Below, piece by piece: positions 9,357 through 20,311 of a stretch of 64,000 bases of DNA. A program made the translations under genes and the position numbers. Source of the stretch: Chrysoporthe austroafricana. Lineage: Eukaryota; Ascomycota; Sordariomycetes; Diaporthales; Cryphonectriaceae. Numbering within the stretch: the first letter of the stretch is position 1; each line of letters begins with the position of its first letter. The stretch is from NCBI GenBank assembly GCA_001051155.2, contig JYIP02000004.1:993576-1057575 (forward strand), given 5' to 3'. Below the pieces are notes generated by a model. It did not search any database, had not been told where the DNA came from, and saw nothing but the letters and a program-made list of their open reading frames with translations.

Positions 9357-12345
9357 GGCTCGCGCCTGTTCGCTTCGTCCAAGGTCCTGCGCCGTGCCGC
9401 TCGCATGCTGCGTGCCATCGCAGGTGTGCAACGTTGAAGATCCAAAGGGAAGCATACGGTGGGGATTGGTCTATCTGACGAGTCGAAGTATCTGGTCTTC
9501 GAGGCCATTCTGGTCCGGAAGCTTCCAGCCTCGCCGTGCCTTGGTATGAACCCCGGCCGCCTGCCAAACACCCACGGCCTGGGGAAGAAGACGGTATCGT
9601 CTGAGGAACCAGGGCTTACGGGGGCACTAATGGAGATATGAGCTATAAAATGGTCTAATCGGAGGGGGGGGAGCCCCAGGGATCACCGAAATGTGCTGGG
9701 TAAAACATCCTCCTTCGCACCTCGAATGCGAATGTGTCAGTAGGCAATGTGGTGTTCGCTGCAGGATACTGAATACATTATAGAGAATTGGGGGAGGGGG
9801 AATACGAAATAAAATGCAACGTAAAAAAAAAAGTAAAGATATGCCGGCCAGTGCGAGATACCTTCCTGCAAGACGATTCGGCGAGGGACTTGTTCCTCTC
9901 TGGTAGGGAGAAGTCCAGAATGCCCTACCTCGAAGTGTAGCTGGAATGTGCAATGCACCGGTAGCCGTAGAACTTTATCGAGCTGGGCAAGACACCCTCG
10001 GAGGGCGTGGGAGGCAGGAATGACAGCAAGTACCGGGTAGGCAGGCCTCATGCTGCTGTTGCCGTTGAATCCTGGAGGGTGCCGTGGGTGGTCTGGGAGA
10101 CGATGTTTCTGGACGTATCTGGCGCGTCTGACAGGATGAAGCTGGCCTGTGTCTGGGGAACTTGTCGGAGTCGGTGGCGATCTGCTCCGGCACGCATCTC
10201 GATGTTTCTCGGCGAAAACAGGGAGAGGCACGAGGCGAATATAGACATGTTTTCATACCCTGATACCACCTGGTCAAACTTTTTCGCCCCGGAATACTGG
10301 AACATTTGCTCTCGGCGACTTCTGGTCTTCCACGTTTTTCGTGCTCCTCGAAGTAAGCAGGTGGAGAGGGATGGTGGTGTTCCCACGTCGATATCCCACA
10401 CGAGGACCCTACCTGGTGAGGCTCTGTATGAGGCGAGGTGCGGACGGGAGCCTCTCAATGTTGTCTACAACTCGTTGCTAGATAACTAAGAGAGGTGTTC
10501 TCACCACGGTGAGCGTCCACCCGCGTGGAGTGGATGGGGAGCCTCTCGGGACGTCAAGCGTTCGGGCCGAGCCACGCCAGTCCTGGGCTCGGCATATCAG
10601 GCCTGCACCGTGGCCCCAAGCTGCAGCCGACTCCCGAGCGCGGGGACAAGGTCAAGGCCGTCAAGCCCAGTCCCAGTCCTGCTGCCCCAGAGGTCCTCCG
10701 CCGCGCCAGCCCTGGACCTGACATCGCGTGCCTAGTGCCCTCCGCAGCCTTGTGGCCCGGCGGTCCTCGAGAGCGCAGCAGGCCGGATGAGCTCCTGGCC
10801 GGTGGTCGCCTGGCCCTGAAGGCTTATCGAGCAGGCATGACTCGGAGGAGAGGCGCTGGCTCTCTGGGCGGCGGGACCCAGCCAGCCTGACTGAGTGCTC
10901 GGTGGCCTGACGGCACTTTTTCGTCCTACTGTGTGCGTCGGCAGGCGGGCGCGCTGACTGATGGCTGGACGGCCTGAGGTATCGTCCCGCAGATCATGTG
11001 CTGGCGGCTCTGAGGAGCAGGTTCTCCCCAGTACGAGCCTGTCCTGTCAGTTCTGATGGGGGCCTGGCGGCTGACATGGCGTGCCGGGTGGATGTGTACT
11101 GTAACATAGTACCATAGTGGTCACAGGCTGGGACCTGACCTTGGGGGGGCGCCTGGGGGGGAGGGGAGATTAGACGATACCACCGTACCCGTATCTGTAC
11201 CTATACGGATGGGGGACGAGACGTGTGCGGCGAGGGGGTCAAGCAGAGCAGTCACTGGCAGTGTACATGGCATGGTGGTATTCCGCAGGGTTCCGTAGCA
11301 GCGCCGCGGCCCCCCTGCCGCCCATACTTTTACATAGGACGTAGGTAGTATCGCGTACAGTGCTGTCCCACCGCGCTAGGGGCATGTTGTGCGGCGCACA
11401 GACCGAAGGCTGTACCTGCCCGCTGCTGCCCACCACCTTCCCTGTGCTTGCTCGCACGCACGCACGCACGCCCGCCAGCGCCCACTACCCCACCCACAGA
11501 AGGCATGCAAGGATGCGGTTCTAGCGCCCATGTTCTCGCGGGCCCCCTGTTTGAGACCCGCAGATACCCCCGGCGTGCCAAGCGGTACTTGCACCGGTAC
11601 TTGCACAGGTACGAGGAGCCTGTGGGGGCTGGGGGGGACGGAGCCCACCCTGGTAGTGCTACGGCACAGTACGGACATACTCAGTAGTGAGTGGTAAGTA
11701 AGCCTTAACCGAATGCGCGCGTGGGGCTAGCAGAGGAATCCTGCCGCCCACACGAAGGAAAAGGAAAAAAATGCTCATTTCTGATGTGTCGTTCATCTCC
11801 AGGCGGCAACAGGCAGTCGCCCGCCGGCTGCTGGACCGGAAACCGACATGGTGACCGAGCTCGGCCGAGCACTGCTTTATATAACTACCAGGTGCTGAGC
11901 AAGGCCCTGAAGATCTCCCTCGCTGCCTTACCTCTGCCTTAGTACAGCCGTTGTCGAGAGGCATGCTCCACGGGGAGGAGCTAGGCTGGTTTGGGCAGTG
12001 CCGCACAGATGTCCCCGGGTTCTGACCAACCCGTTTGGGAAGTACATGGCTGGTGCCGCATGATCAGCCCTCTCGACGGCGCTGCTGCTCGCCTGGTTAC
12101 AGACGACACGCACGTGCTGATCAGTACGCCTGACCTGGCCCAGGCTGGCCGGGCATCGTATCTCTACGTCCGTACCGGCTCCTGTGCGGCGGCCATCGTA
12201 AGGCTCAGGCAGATGCCAGACGCGGCGTGGACGTGCCGGGCGGGTACTGTGGTAACCTGGGCACAGGACGTGCAGCGCTCGGAAGGGCCTCTCGGCTGGG
12301 GGAGGGCGTCGTGTCGCGCGGAGGTACCCTCCCCCCCCGGCCGAG

Positions 12346-12381
12346 GTACCTGGGCCCGTACCTGGGCCCGTACCCTGGCCC
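12346..12381. repeat. Tandem repeat, 3 x 12 bp (gtacctgggccc)
   Basis: Two exact copies of gtacctgggccc and one copy with two changes, about 700 bases upstream of the RCO-1 start codon. Further GGTACC/GTACC clusters occur at 11577-11622 and near 12322. Confidence 0.8.
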
Positions 12382-13058
12382 GCCTGGGCAGACGGGGGGA
12401 CCCTCATTGCGCCGCATGCTAGGCCGGATCGGTTTGGCACAAACTTGTGGCGCTGGCCGGGGTTGGCCTGCGGTGGATCCCTGCCCAGCAGCCCCATCTT
12501 CAAGAGGGAAAGGGGAGTTTGCCTGTCTTAGCTCAACCGTGCTGTGCTCTCTGCTTTTGTGGGCTGGTGCTTGGCTGCTTCCATCTCGCGCTGCCTTCCC
12601 TCCTCTCCTCCTTTTTCCTCTTCCCACGATCCCCGCGCTCCCCACGTCACAGCCTCAATCGCCTCACCCAAACCGTTCCAGGCGCCACCCTGCCCATCGA
12701 CGACCACCTCGCGTCCTGGCCATCTCTGCCCGGACGTCTGTCTGCATCGCCGGCGGTGAAGCTCCAAGCGCCGGGGGCGAGCACGAGATCGCGCTGATCG
12801 CGCCAACCGACAGAATTCTTCCCCGTTTGCAACCTTGACGCTCGACCCAACCTTCCCACCAACAACCCCCCTCATCCCACAGCTGACCCGCGACTCGGTC
12901 CGGCCATCATCACCAGCCGGCGACCCGAGCCTCTAGAAAGATCATTCCGCCGTCGATAACACCGCCCCAACAAGGCCGGTCGACATCGCTGCTGGTCCAC
13001 TCCCCCCAGCCCGCCGACAGCCACACACACACACAGCTTCCACCGCGGCGTCGCGACA

Positions 13059-15160
13059 ATGTCCATGTACCCGGGCCATCGCGGCATGGGAGGTGCTCCT
13101 CCCGGGGTCAACGGCGCTGCCCGCCTGAGCGAGCTGCTCGACCAGATCCGCTCCGAGTTCGAGACCCAGCTTCGCCAGTCTGAGAACTATGAGCACCAGA
13201 GTGAGCACTGACCACCCTGCCTCGCGACGCCCGTCGCGAGACCTCGTAGCGTCGCCCCGAGCGTTGCTGACAAGCCCGACAGTCCAGACGCAGGTCAACG
13301 AGATGCAGCTCGTCCGCGAGAAGGTCTACGCCATGGAGCAGACCCATATGGCCCTGAAGCAAAAGTACTTTTCTGCCCCCCCCCCCCTCTCCGGGACCCA
13401 TACATAGCTCCTCCCGTCCCGGACGGCCCGCTGACAGCTTGTGTTCCCCAGGTTCGAGGAAGAGGTCACCCATCTCCGCCGACAGCTCGAGCAGGCCCGC
13501 GGAGGCGCTCCCCAGGGCGCCATGGTCGGCCCGCCTCCCCACGCTGGCCCGCCTCAGGCCCCTCCTCCTGCCATCGGCATGGGCACAAATGCCTTCAGCG
13601 CCATCATGTCCGGCCAGGGCGGCCAGGGCGGTCCCATCCCGCCGCCTCCCCCACCACAGGAGCAGCCTGCTCCTCCCCACCAGATGCCACAGCCGCCCCC
13701 GGGGCTTCAGGGACCTCCGCCGCCTCCCCCGCCGGCGCAGGCACCTTTCCAGCCTCAGTACCCCCAGGGCCCTGCTCCTGGCGGTTTCCCCTCCCAGCCT
13801 CCCCCGAGCACCGCCAGCCCGGGCCCCGGTAAGCGCGGGGTCGGCCGACCTCCGGCGGGTGGCCCAGCCACCCCTCAGATCAACACGCCCATCCCCTACC
13901 CAGGCCCGGGAGGTCCTGGCCAGTCTCCTCAGGTCGGCACGCACCCGACGCCGGACCACGCTAGGATGGCCCAGCCGCACCATCCTCCCACTAACGCGCT
14001 GGGAGACCTGGATGTCGAGCGGCTGCCCGCCCAGCACAAGAAGGCCCGGGACGACTGGTTCGTCATCTTCAACCCGTCCGTTCCTCGCATCCTCGACGTC
14101 GATCTGGTCCACACCCTGGCGCACGAAAGCGTTGTCTGCTGCGTTCGGTTCAGCATGGACGGCAAGTATGTCGCCACCGGCTGCAACAAGTCAGCCCAGA
14201 TCTACGACATTCTCTCTGGAGAGAAGGTCTGCGTGCTGCAGGACGAGAGCGCCGATACTGGAGGCGACCTGTACATCAGGAGCGTCTGCTTCAGCCCTGA
14301 CGGCAAATATCTCGCTACGGGAGCTGAGGACAAGTTGATCCGGGTAAGTCTCAAGAAACAGCTTGTGTTCACAAGTCTTGCGCTGACGTCCCAAAGGTCT
14401 GGGATATCCAATCCCGCACGATCAGGAACACCTTCTCGGGCCACGAGCAAGACATCTACAGCCTGGACTTCTCGCGTGATGGCCGTACCATCGCGTCCGG
14501 CAGCGGTGACAGGACTGTTAGGCTCTGGGACATCGAGGCTTCTAGCAGCATCCTGACGCTCACCATAGAAGACGGTGTCACAACCGTTGCCATCTCTCCT
14601 GACTGCTCCCTTGTCGCGGCCGGATCCCTCGACAAGAGCGTCCGCGTCTGGAACATCCAGTCTGGCCATCTCGTTGAGCGTCTGGAAGGCCCTGACGGCC
14701 ATAAGGATAGTGTCTATAGTGTTGCCTTCTCCCCGAGCGGCAAGGACCTCGTCAGTGGCAGCTTGGACAGGACGATCAAGATGTGGGAGCTCAGCTCCTC
14801 CCGCCAGGGCCAGATGAACCAGGGCCCCAAGGGCGGGCGATGCGTCAAGACCTTTGAAGGTCACCGGGTAAGCATACCGGCCCTGGAACTCCCTACGTCT
14901 CCAGAATAAAACTAACATCCGATCCGCAGGACTTCGTGCTGAGTGTCGCCCTGACGCCCGATGCCCAGTGGGTCATGTCCGGCTCCAAGGACCGCGGAGT
15001 GCAGTTCTGGGACCCCAGGACCGGTAACACCCAGGTCATGCTCCAAGGCCACAAGAACTCAGTCATCTCCGTTGCCCCGAGCCCGAGCGGCCAGTACTTC
15101 GCCACCGGTTCCGGCGACATGCGTGCCCGCATCTGGCGGTATGATAGAGTGGGAGCTTAG
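13059..15160 (+). CDS. rco-1: Transcriptional corepressor RCO-1 / TupA / Tup1 (five exons)
   Basis: Exons 13059-13200, 13283-13364, 13452-14343, 14397-14867 and 14930-15160 join to a 605-residue protein. Residues 1 to about 85 are the Tup1 N-terminal tetramerisation and Ssn6/RCM-1-binding coiled coil ([15 protein letters not shown] onward). A Pro/Gln/Gly-rich linker follows (about 95-250), then a WD40 propeller with repeat signatures such as [49 protein letters not shown] and [15 protein letters not shown]. In fungi it works with RCM-1/SsnF in global repression, including glucose, conidiation and secondary-metabolism genes. All four introns are GT-AG and the phases close exactly. Intron 2 has a C12 run shortly after its 5' splice site. 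The first two small exons splitting the coiled coil match the usual gene structure. The call is secure. Confidence 0.96.
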
Positions 15161-16014
15161 AAAGGTCCTGGGTCATTCGGTCCACCCTCGGACGCAGCCG
15201 AGACTTCGGAGCACGAAGATGATGCCCGGAGCGCATCCACGATAGAGGACGATCGGAATAATTTGTGATTAGAGGAGGCGCTTTGGGCGGGGTTTTATTT
15301 TCTATTTGCTGTCTTTTGAAACAAGGCTGTTCATCACGTGCTGGGATGGAGGTGTGGAAAAGCGAGGACGTAGGGACACTGAAGGACAGGTAAGGAAGGT
15401 GGAATTGGACCGAGCGAGGGCTTAAATGGGGACTGTATTCATTCGCCTGCACCGAGTCTCGTAATAAGTTATGTTATACTCGTAGCACCATTTCGTAGTG
15501 AGCTCTGTATACCTTATCTATCCGTGTTGCTCGAACAATGAATTAAGCTCTCACCCGATAGGCGACCGCAGGGACAAAAGGCACCATGAAACATGGTCCG
15601 TTACACAAGGCAACCCACACGCCGCCACTGTTCATCATTCTTACCGTTAGGAGGAGCGCGGCTGAGGCTGCAAGGTGTCCTGGAGGCTTGAGATGTGGCA
15701 GATTGGGGTGTATCTGTGCGTTTCTGCCGATAAAGGTAGTTGGAGGGCAGCCGTCGTTGTCGTTCTTTCTTTTGGAACCCCTCAGCCCTTCTTTTTATTT
15801 ATTTCCACCCATAACGATGGAGGGGACCGTAACGGTAGTGACCACTGCCCGGAGATGCTGAGGAATTCAATTGCGCCTTTCGTCCTCGTGCAATGTATAG
15901 ACGGCCCGGACCGGACGAGACAGCTCGCAGATGGCTTCATACACGATAGAATTTAGTCTGTTAGCGACGCTGTGTGCGTTGCTGGGTATCATATCACTCT
16001 CCCACCGCCGCGCC
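15161..16014. other. Convergent intergenic region, RCO-1 / RMP1
   Basis: An 850-base spacer between two genes that end toward each other, so it should hold both 3' untranslated regions. The first 350 bases are AT-richer with several ATAA/TTAT stretches usable as polyadenylation signals. No other feature is seen. Confidence 0.55.
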
Positions 16015-17012
16015 TCACATCAGCGAGCTGAAGAGGTCGTCAAACTCATCGCCGCCCTTCTTCTTCTTCCTCTTCTTCTTGACCCTCTTCGCCTCCTCTG
16101 CTTCCACAGGCGCCGGTGACTCCTCCTTGCCCGCCCGCAGCGCGCCGCCGTCCGCCCTCGGCTTCTTGCGCTTCTTCGTCCTGGTTCCTTCTGGAGCATC
16201 CGGTTCCTTCGCCAGTGGCTGGTTCGGTATTGGGGGTGGTGACCCCCGCCCCACGGCCGCCTGCGCAAGGTCCTCGTCCTCCCCACCGCCGACCTCGTCC
16301 CTCGACACGGCGACGCCGAGGTCGTCTTCGCTACTGCTGCCGGCACTCGCGGCGGGGACGACAGTCTTGGAGATGGGCTCACCCCGCACATCGGCGTCGG
16401 CCGCCGCCTGCGCCGGCCTCACCTCGTCGTCGTCGCCAGCGCCCTGCTCCAGGCGGCCCGCGGGAACGAGGGGCGCGACCGCGGCCTGCACCTGCGCGAG
16501 CACGCCGAGGAGGACCAGGCCCAGCTGCGCGAATTGCCTGTCGGCCGTGAGCTGCGTGAACGCCCTAACGCGGCCGGTGTTTCGTTTAGCTAAACCTAGG
16601 TCCCAACAAAATGGGTAGAGAGAGAAGGGGGGGGGGGAGAAAAGACAACTACAGAAACCACACACAGAGCAAGAACCTACCCGTAACATCTCGGCCCGAG
16701 CACGCCGTGCACCCAGGCGGCTCTCTCGGCGGCCATGTCCAGCTCAGGCTGCCTGGCGGCCGGGCGGCGCCGCTGCTTCCCACCGGGCGGGGCGGCCTCG
16801 GCGGCCTCGGCGCGCGCTGCGGCGCCGTCCAGGTCGGGGGCGAGCTTGTGGAGGCCGCGGCGGAGCATGTCGAACGGGCCCCACCACTTGGACGCGCGGT
16901 GCTGGTTCCGGTTGCGGCGGGCGAAGCCGTCGAGGATGTGGGCGGCCGTGGCGACGGAGGCGAGGGCGGCCTGGAGCTGGGCGGGGCTTGGGCTGGGGCC
17001 GGCCGTGGCCAT
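16015..17012 (-). CDS. RMP1: RNase MRP protein 1-like (RMP1), two exons
   Basis: Exon 1 is 17012-16681 and exon 2 is 16564-16015, giving 293 residues. Exon 1 encodes the Rmp1 RNA-binding domain hallmark, HILDGFARRNRNQHRASKWW followed by GPFDMLRRGL and an AAWVHGVLGPRCY end; after splicing exon 2 continues AFTQLTADRQFAQLGLVLLG, which completes the conserved domain. The C-terminal half is disordered and ends in Lys/Arg-rich tracts (nuclear/nucleolar type) and DEFDDLFSSLM. Rmp1 is the protein that distinguishes RNase MRP (pre-rRNA and mRNA cleavage) from RNase P. Two nearer AG acceptors would give immediate stops, so the acceptor after GTTAG at 16565-16566 was chosen; a GCTAAAC branch site lies just before it. 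The intron carries a C11 run on the coding strand. Confidence 0.88.
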
Positions 17013-17506
17013 CGCGGCGTCGCGCCCGTGGCTGGTGGGCGTGGAGGGTACTGATGGGTGAGCAGGTCTGGCGTTTTTATTGTTAATTTATTTTTGGTCT
17101 GGGAGGTTGTCGTGAGGTTATCGTGAGCCTGCGGTCGTCGGGTGGATGCATGGTGTTGTTAGTCGTCGAGGGTTGGGGTTCGAGACGTCTTTTTTTTTTT
17201 TTTTTTTTTTTTCCTTTTTTTNTTTTTACTCTTTCTTTTTTTTGGGGGGGGGGTGCTGGAGGGGGGAAGCTAAGTTTAGGTGGATCAGAGCCAAGTGCGG
17301 GGGAGGGGCAATAGCGGCCGGCGCGCAGGCATAAATTTTTCGCGACTCTCGTGGCCTAGTTTTTTGCTCGACTCGCTCGCAGGGAAGAAGAGAAGATGTT
17401 GACAACCACAGTCGACCGGGCTTGGTTCTCCCAGCGCGCCCCAGATTGAGCCTCACCGCCTCCCTCCCTCCCTCCTATCCTCCCGTCCTGCCATCCACTT
17501 GTTAAG
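17013..17506. other. Divergent promoter, RMP1 / ADE5,7
   Basis: About 490 bases between divergent start codons, so a shared promoter is likely. It holds a long T tract at 17189-17243 broken by CC, one undetermined base (n at 17222) and a T-to-G junction ending in about ten G; the exact length of this tract is doubtful in the assembly. CT-rich DNA (17458-17490) precedes the ADE5,7 start. Confidence 0.6.
17189..17253. repeat. Poly-T / poly-G tract with an undetermined base
   Basis: More than twenty T, then a T-rich stretch with the single n of the window at 17222, then a run of G. The ambiguity marks a place where sequencing or assembly failed to resolve a homopolymer. Confidence 0.9.
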
Positions 17507-19888
17507 ATGGCCTCCCAACCTCTCCGCGTCCTGCTCATCGGCAACGGCGGCCGCGAGCACGCGCTCGCCTGGAAGCTGGCCCAGTCGCCGCTCGTCGAGG
17601 CCATCGTCGCCGTCCCTGGCAACGGCGGCACCGCCGCCTGCCCCAAGACCACCAACGACACCACCGTCCCCGCCGACGACTTCCCCGGCCTCGTGGCGCT
17701 CGCGCGCGCCCGCGGCGTCAACCTCGTCGTCCCCGGCCCCGAGCAGCCCCTCGTCGACGGCGTCGAGGCCTTCTTCGCCGCCGCCGGCATCCCCGTCTTC
17801 GGGCCCTCGATGGCCGCCGCGCGCATGGAGGGCAGCAAGACCTTCAGCAAGGACTTCATGAAGAAGCACGCCATCCCCACCGCCGCCTACGAGAACTTCT
17901 CCGACTACGACGCCGCCCGCCGCTACGTCGACGCCGTGCGCCACGACGTCGTCATCAAGGCCACCGGCCTCGCCGCCGGCAAGGGCGTCATCATCCCCCA
18001 GACCAAGGAGGAGGCCCACCAGGCCCTGCGCGAGATCATGTGCGACCGCGCCTTCGGCACCGCCGGCGACGAGGTCGTCATCGAGGAGTTCCTGACCGGC
18101 GACGAGCTGAGCATCCTGTCCTTCTGCGACGGCTACACCGTCAGGAGCCTGCCCCCCGCCCAGGACCACAAGCGCATCTTCGACGGCGACCAGGGCCCCA
18201 ACACCGGCGGCATGGGCTGCTACGCCCCCACCAACATCGCCACCCCGGAGCTGGTCGCCCGCATCGAGAAGGAGATCCTCGAGCCCACCATCGCCGGCAT
18301 GAGGAACGACCGCTTCCCCTTCAAGGGCGTGCTGTTCACCGGCCTCATGATCACCCCCGACGGCCCCCAGGTGCTCGAGTACAACGTGCGCTTCGGCGAC
18401 CCCGAGACCCAGACCGTGCTGCCCCTGCTGTCCGACGACACCGACCTGGCCGAGATCATGATGGCCTGCGCCAAGGGCTACCTCAGCTCCGTCGACATCA
18501 GGATACAGCCCAAGTTCAGCGCGACCGTCGTCGTGGCCGCCGGCGGGTACCCGGGCAGCTACGCGAAGGGCACGCCCATGACGGTGGGGGCCCCGGCGCC
18601 GGGCAGCGGCATCACCATCTTCCACGCCGGGACCAAGCTGGCGGGCGGCCAGCTCCAGACGGCGGGCGGCCGCGTGATCGCCGCAAACGCGGTCGGCGCC
18701 ACCCTCGAGGAGGCTGTCAGGAAGGCTTACGAGGAGGGCATCAAGCTCATCCAATTCGACAAGATGTTCTACCGGAAGGACATCGCCCACCGCGCGTTTC
18801 GGAAGTCCGGCCAGGCGGCGCCGGCCGCGGGGCTCACCTACGCCCAGGCCGGCGTCAGCATCGACGCGGGCAACGAGCTCGTCGAGATGATCAAGAAGGC
18901 CGTCCGGTCGACGGCCCGCCCCGGCGCCGATGCCGAGATCGGCGGCTTCGGCGGCGAGGTGGACCTCGAGGCCGCCGGGTACCCCGACGCCCCGGTGCTC
19001 GTGGGCGCCATCGACGGCGTCGGCACCAAGCTCATCATCGCCCAGTCGATGGGGAAGCACGACACCGTCGGCATCGACCTCGTGGCCATGAACGTCAACG
19101 ATCTGATCGTGCAGGGCGCCGAGCCCGTCATGTTCCTGGACTACTACTCGTGCAGCAAGCTGCGCCCTGCCGATGCCGCCGCGTTCGTGTCCGGCGTCGC
19201 CGCCGGCTGCCGGCAGGCCAACTGCGCCCTGGTCGGTGGCGAGACGGCCGAGATGCCGGGCATCTACCACGGCGACGACTACGACGCCGCCGGCGCCGCC
19301 GTCGGCGTCATGCGCCGCAGCGCGCGCCTGCCGCGCCTGGCCGACATGGCCGAGGGCGACGTCCTGCTCGGCCTGGGCTCCGACGGCGTCCACTCCAACG
19401 GCTTCTCCCTCGTCCGGCGCATCGTGGAGCGCGCGGGCCTGCGGTACGCCGACGCCTGCCCCTGGGACGGCGGCGCCGCGCCCTCGGTGGGCGCCGCGCT
19501 GCTGGCGCCCACGCGCATCTACGTCCGGCCCGTGCTGCGGGCCCTCGCCCTCGGCGCCGTCAAGGGCCTCTCGCACATCACCGGCGGCGGCCTGACCGAG
19601 AACGTGCCGCGGATGCTGCCCCCGGCCCTGGCGGCCGAGATCGACGTCGCAAGCTGGCCCGTGCCCGCCGTGTTCCGGTGGCTGCGCGAGGCCGGCGCCG
19701 TCGAGCCGCGCGAGATGGCGCGGACGTTCAACAACGGCATCGGCATGGTCGCCGTGGTCGCCGCCGCTGATGCCGACAGGGCCGTGGGCGTCCTCGAGGC
19801 CGAGGGCGAGACGGTCTTCCGGATCGGGAGGCTGGTGCGGCGAGACGGGGAGGCGTGCGTGCTCAAGAACCTGGAGTCCTGGGCATGA
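17507..19888 (+). CDS. ADE5,7: Bifunctional GAR synthetase / AIR synthetase (purine biosynthesis)
   Basis: Intronless, 793 residues. The N-terminal half (about 1-430) is phosphoribosylamine-glycine ligase, an ATP-grasp enzyme: [13 protein letters not shown] at the start, [25 protein letters not shown] and [12 protein letters not shown]. The C-terminal half (about 440-793) is phosphoribosylformylglycinamidine cyclo-ligase: [54 protein letters not shown] and [12 protein letters not shown]. Together they catalyse steps 2 and 5 of de novo IMP synthesis in the cytosol. The fusion is standard in fungi. Codon third positions are almost all G or C, stronger than in neighbouring genes, which fits high expression and creates long spurious frames on both strands. 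The gene is divergent from RMP1. Confidence 0.97.
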   Translation: MASQPLRVLLIGNGGREHALAWKLAQSPLVEAIVAVPGNGGTAACPKTTNDTTVPADDFPGLVALARARGVNLVVPGPEQPLVDGVEAFFAAAGIPVFGPSMAAARMEGSKTFSKDFMKKHAIPTAAYENFSDYDAARRYVDAVRHDVVIKATGLAAGKGVIIPQTKEEAHQALREIMCDRAFGTAGDEVVIEEFLTGDELSILSFCDGYTVRSLPPAQDHKRIFDGDQGPNTGGMGCYAPTNIATPELVARIEKEILEPTIAGMRNDRFPFKGVLFTGLMITPDGPQVLEYNVRFGDPETQTVLPLLSDDTDLAEIMMACAKGYLSSVDIRIQPKFSATVVVAAGGYPGSYAKGTPMTVGAPAPGSGITIFHAGTKLAGGQLQTAGGRVIAANAVGATLEEAVRKAYEEGIKLIQFDKMFYRKDIAHRAFRKSGQAAPAAGLTYAQAGVSIDAGNELVEMIKKAVRSTARPGADAEIGGFGGEVDLEAAGYPDAPVLVGAIDGVGTKLIIAQSMGKHDTVGIDLVAMNVNDLIVQGAEPVMFLDYYSCSKLRPADAAAFVSGVAAGCRQANCALVGGETAEMPGIYHGDDYDAAGAAVGVMRRSARLPRLADMAEGDVLLGLGSDGVHSNGFSLVRRIVERAGLRYADACPWDGGAAPSVGAALLAPTRIYVRPVLRALALGAVKGLSHITGGGLTENVPRMLPPALAAEIDVASWPVPAVFRWLREAGAVEPREMARTFNNGIGMVAVVAAADADRAVGVLEAEGETVFRIGRLVRRDGEACVLKNLESWA

Positions 19889-20311
19889 GAGAGGGCCACC
19901 CCCGCGGAGGGAGAAGAAGACGAGAGGGCGATTGATTCTACATGGCTTATATATGGCGCCTGATGGTTACGGACGGGCGATTTCCCCAGATAGAGAGAGC
20001 CACCCCACGTGCGTGGTCAATAAAAGCTTGTTTTTTTAGATGATTATCTGCTGCTATCTGCTTCTGGTGTCCATCTTCCCCCATGGCCGGCAATTATGGC
20101 ATCAGACGCGGCCGTGGGGACCGTCATCCATGGTTCGAAGAATTGCGTCAGGGCCCAAGATTGCCCTGAGCGCGGAGCGACACGCCGATTCAGAGTTGAC
20201 ATTTATGACATTAGTACCATTCACCTCGCCGCTACCTACGCAGCGAATACACCCAAAAGTAACCATCCCGGACTCGCAAGAGAGGGGTAGGGGAAAAGCC
20301 CCGGGACCGCA
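19889..20311. other. Convergent intergenic region, ADE5,7 / Zn2Cys6 regulator
   Basis: A 420-base spacer with both 3' ends. AATAAAAGC near 20019 followed by a T run is a plausible polyadenylation signal for ADE5,7. Nothing else is seen. Confidence 0.5.

Larger units (their letters stand above)
7092..13058. other. Gene-poor 6-kb region; 5' region of the RCO-1 gene
   Basis: From about 7.1 to 10.0 kb the DNA is AT-richer, with no convincing gene on either strand; a broken Zn2Cys6-like motif at 9318-9356 is the only protein-like trace. From about 10.4 to 13.0 kb it is GC-rich and repeat-laden (short GGTACC-type arrays, ACGC repeats, CT-rich stretches near 12600) and probably holds the promoter and long 5' leader of the RCO-1 gene. 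Frames of 60-200 codons exist on both strands but resemble no family I know and overlap one another. No tRNA or 5S gene was recognised. Confidence 0.5.

Noticed and set aside
17453..19576. A 707-codon open frame on the minus strand opposite ADE5,7, and a 576-codon plus-strand frame (18040-19770)
   Set aside because: Shadows of the extreme GC3 bias of ADE5,7; their composition (Gly/Asp/Val/His or Arg/His rich) is typical of antisense or shifted reading of GC-rich codons.
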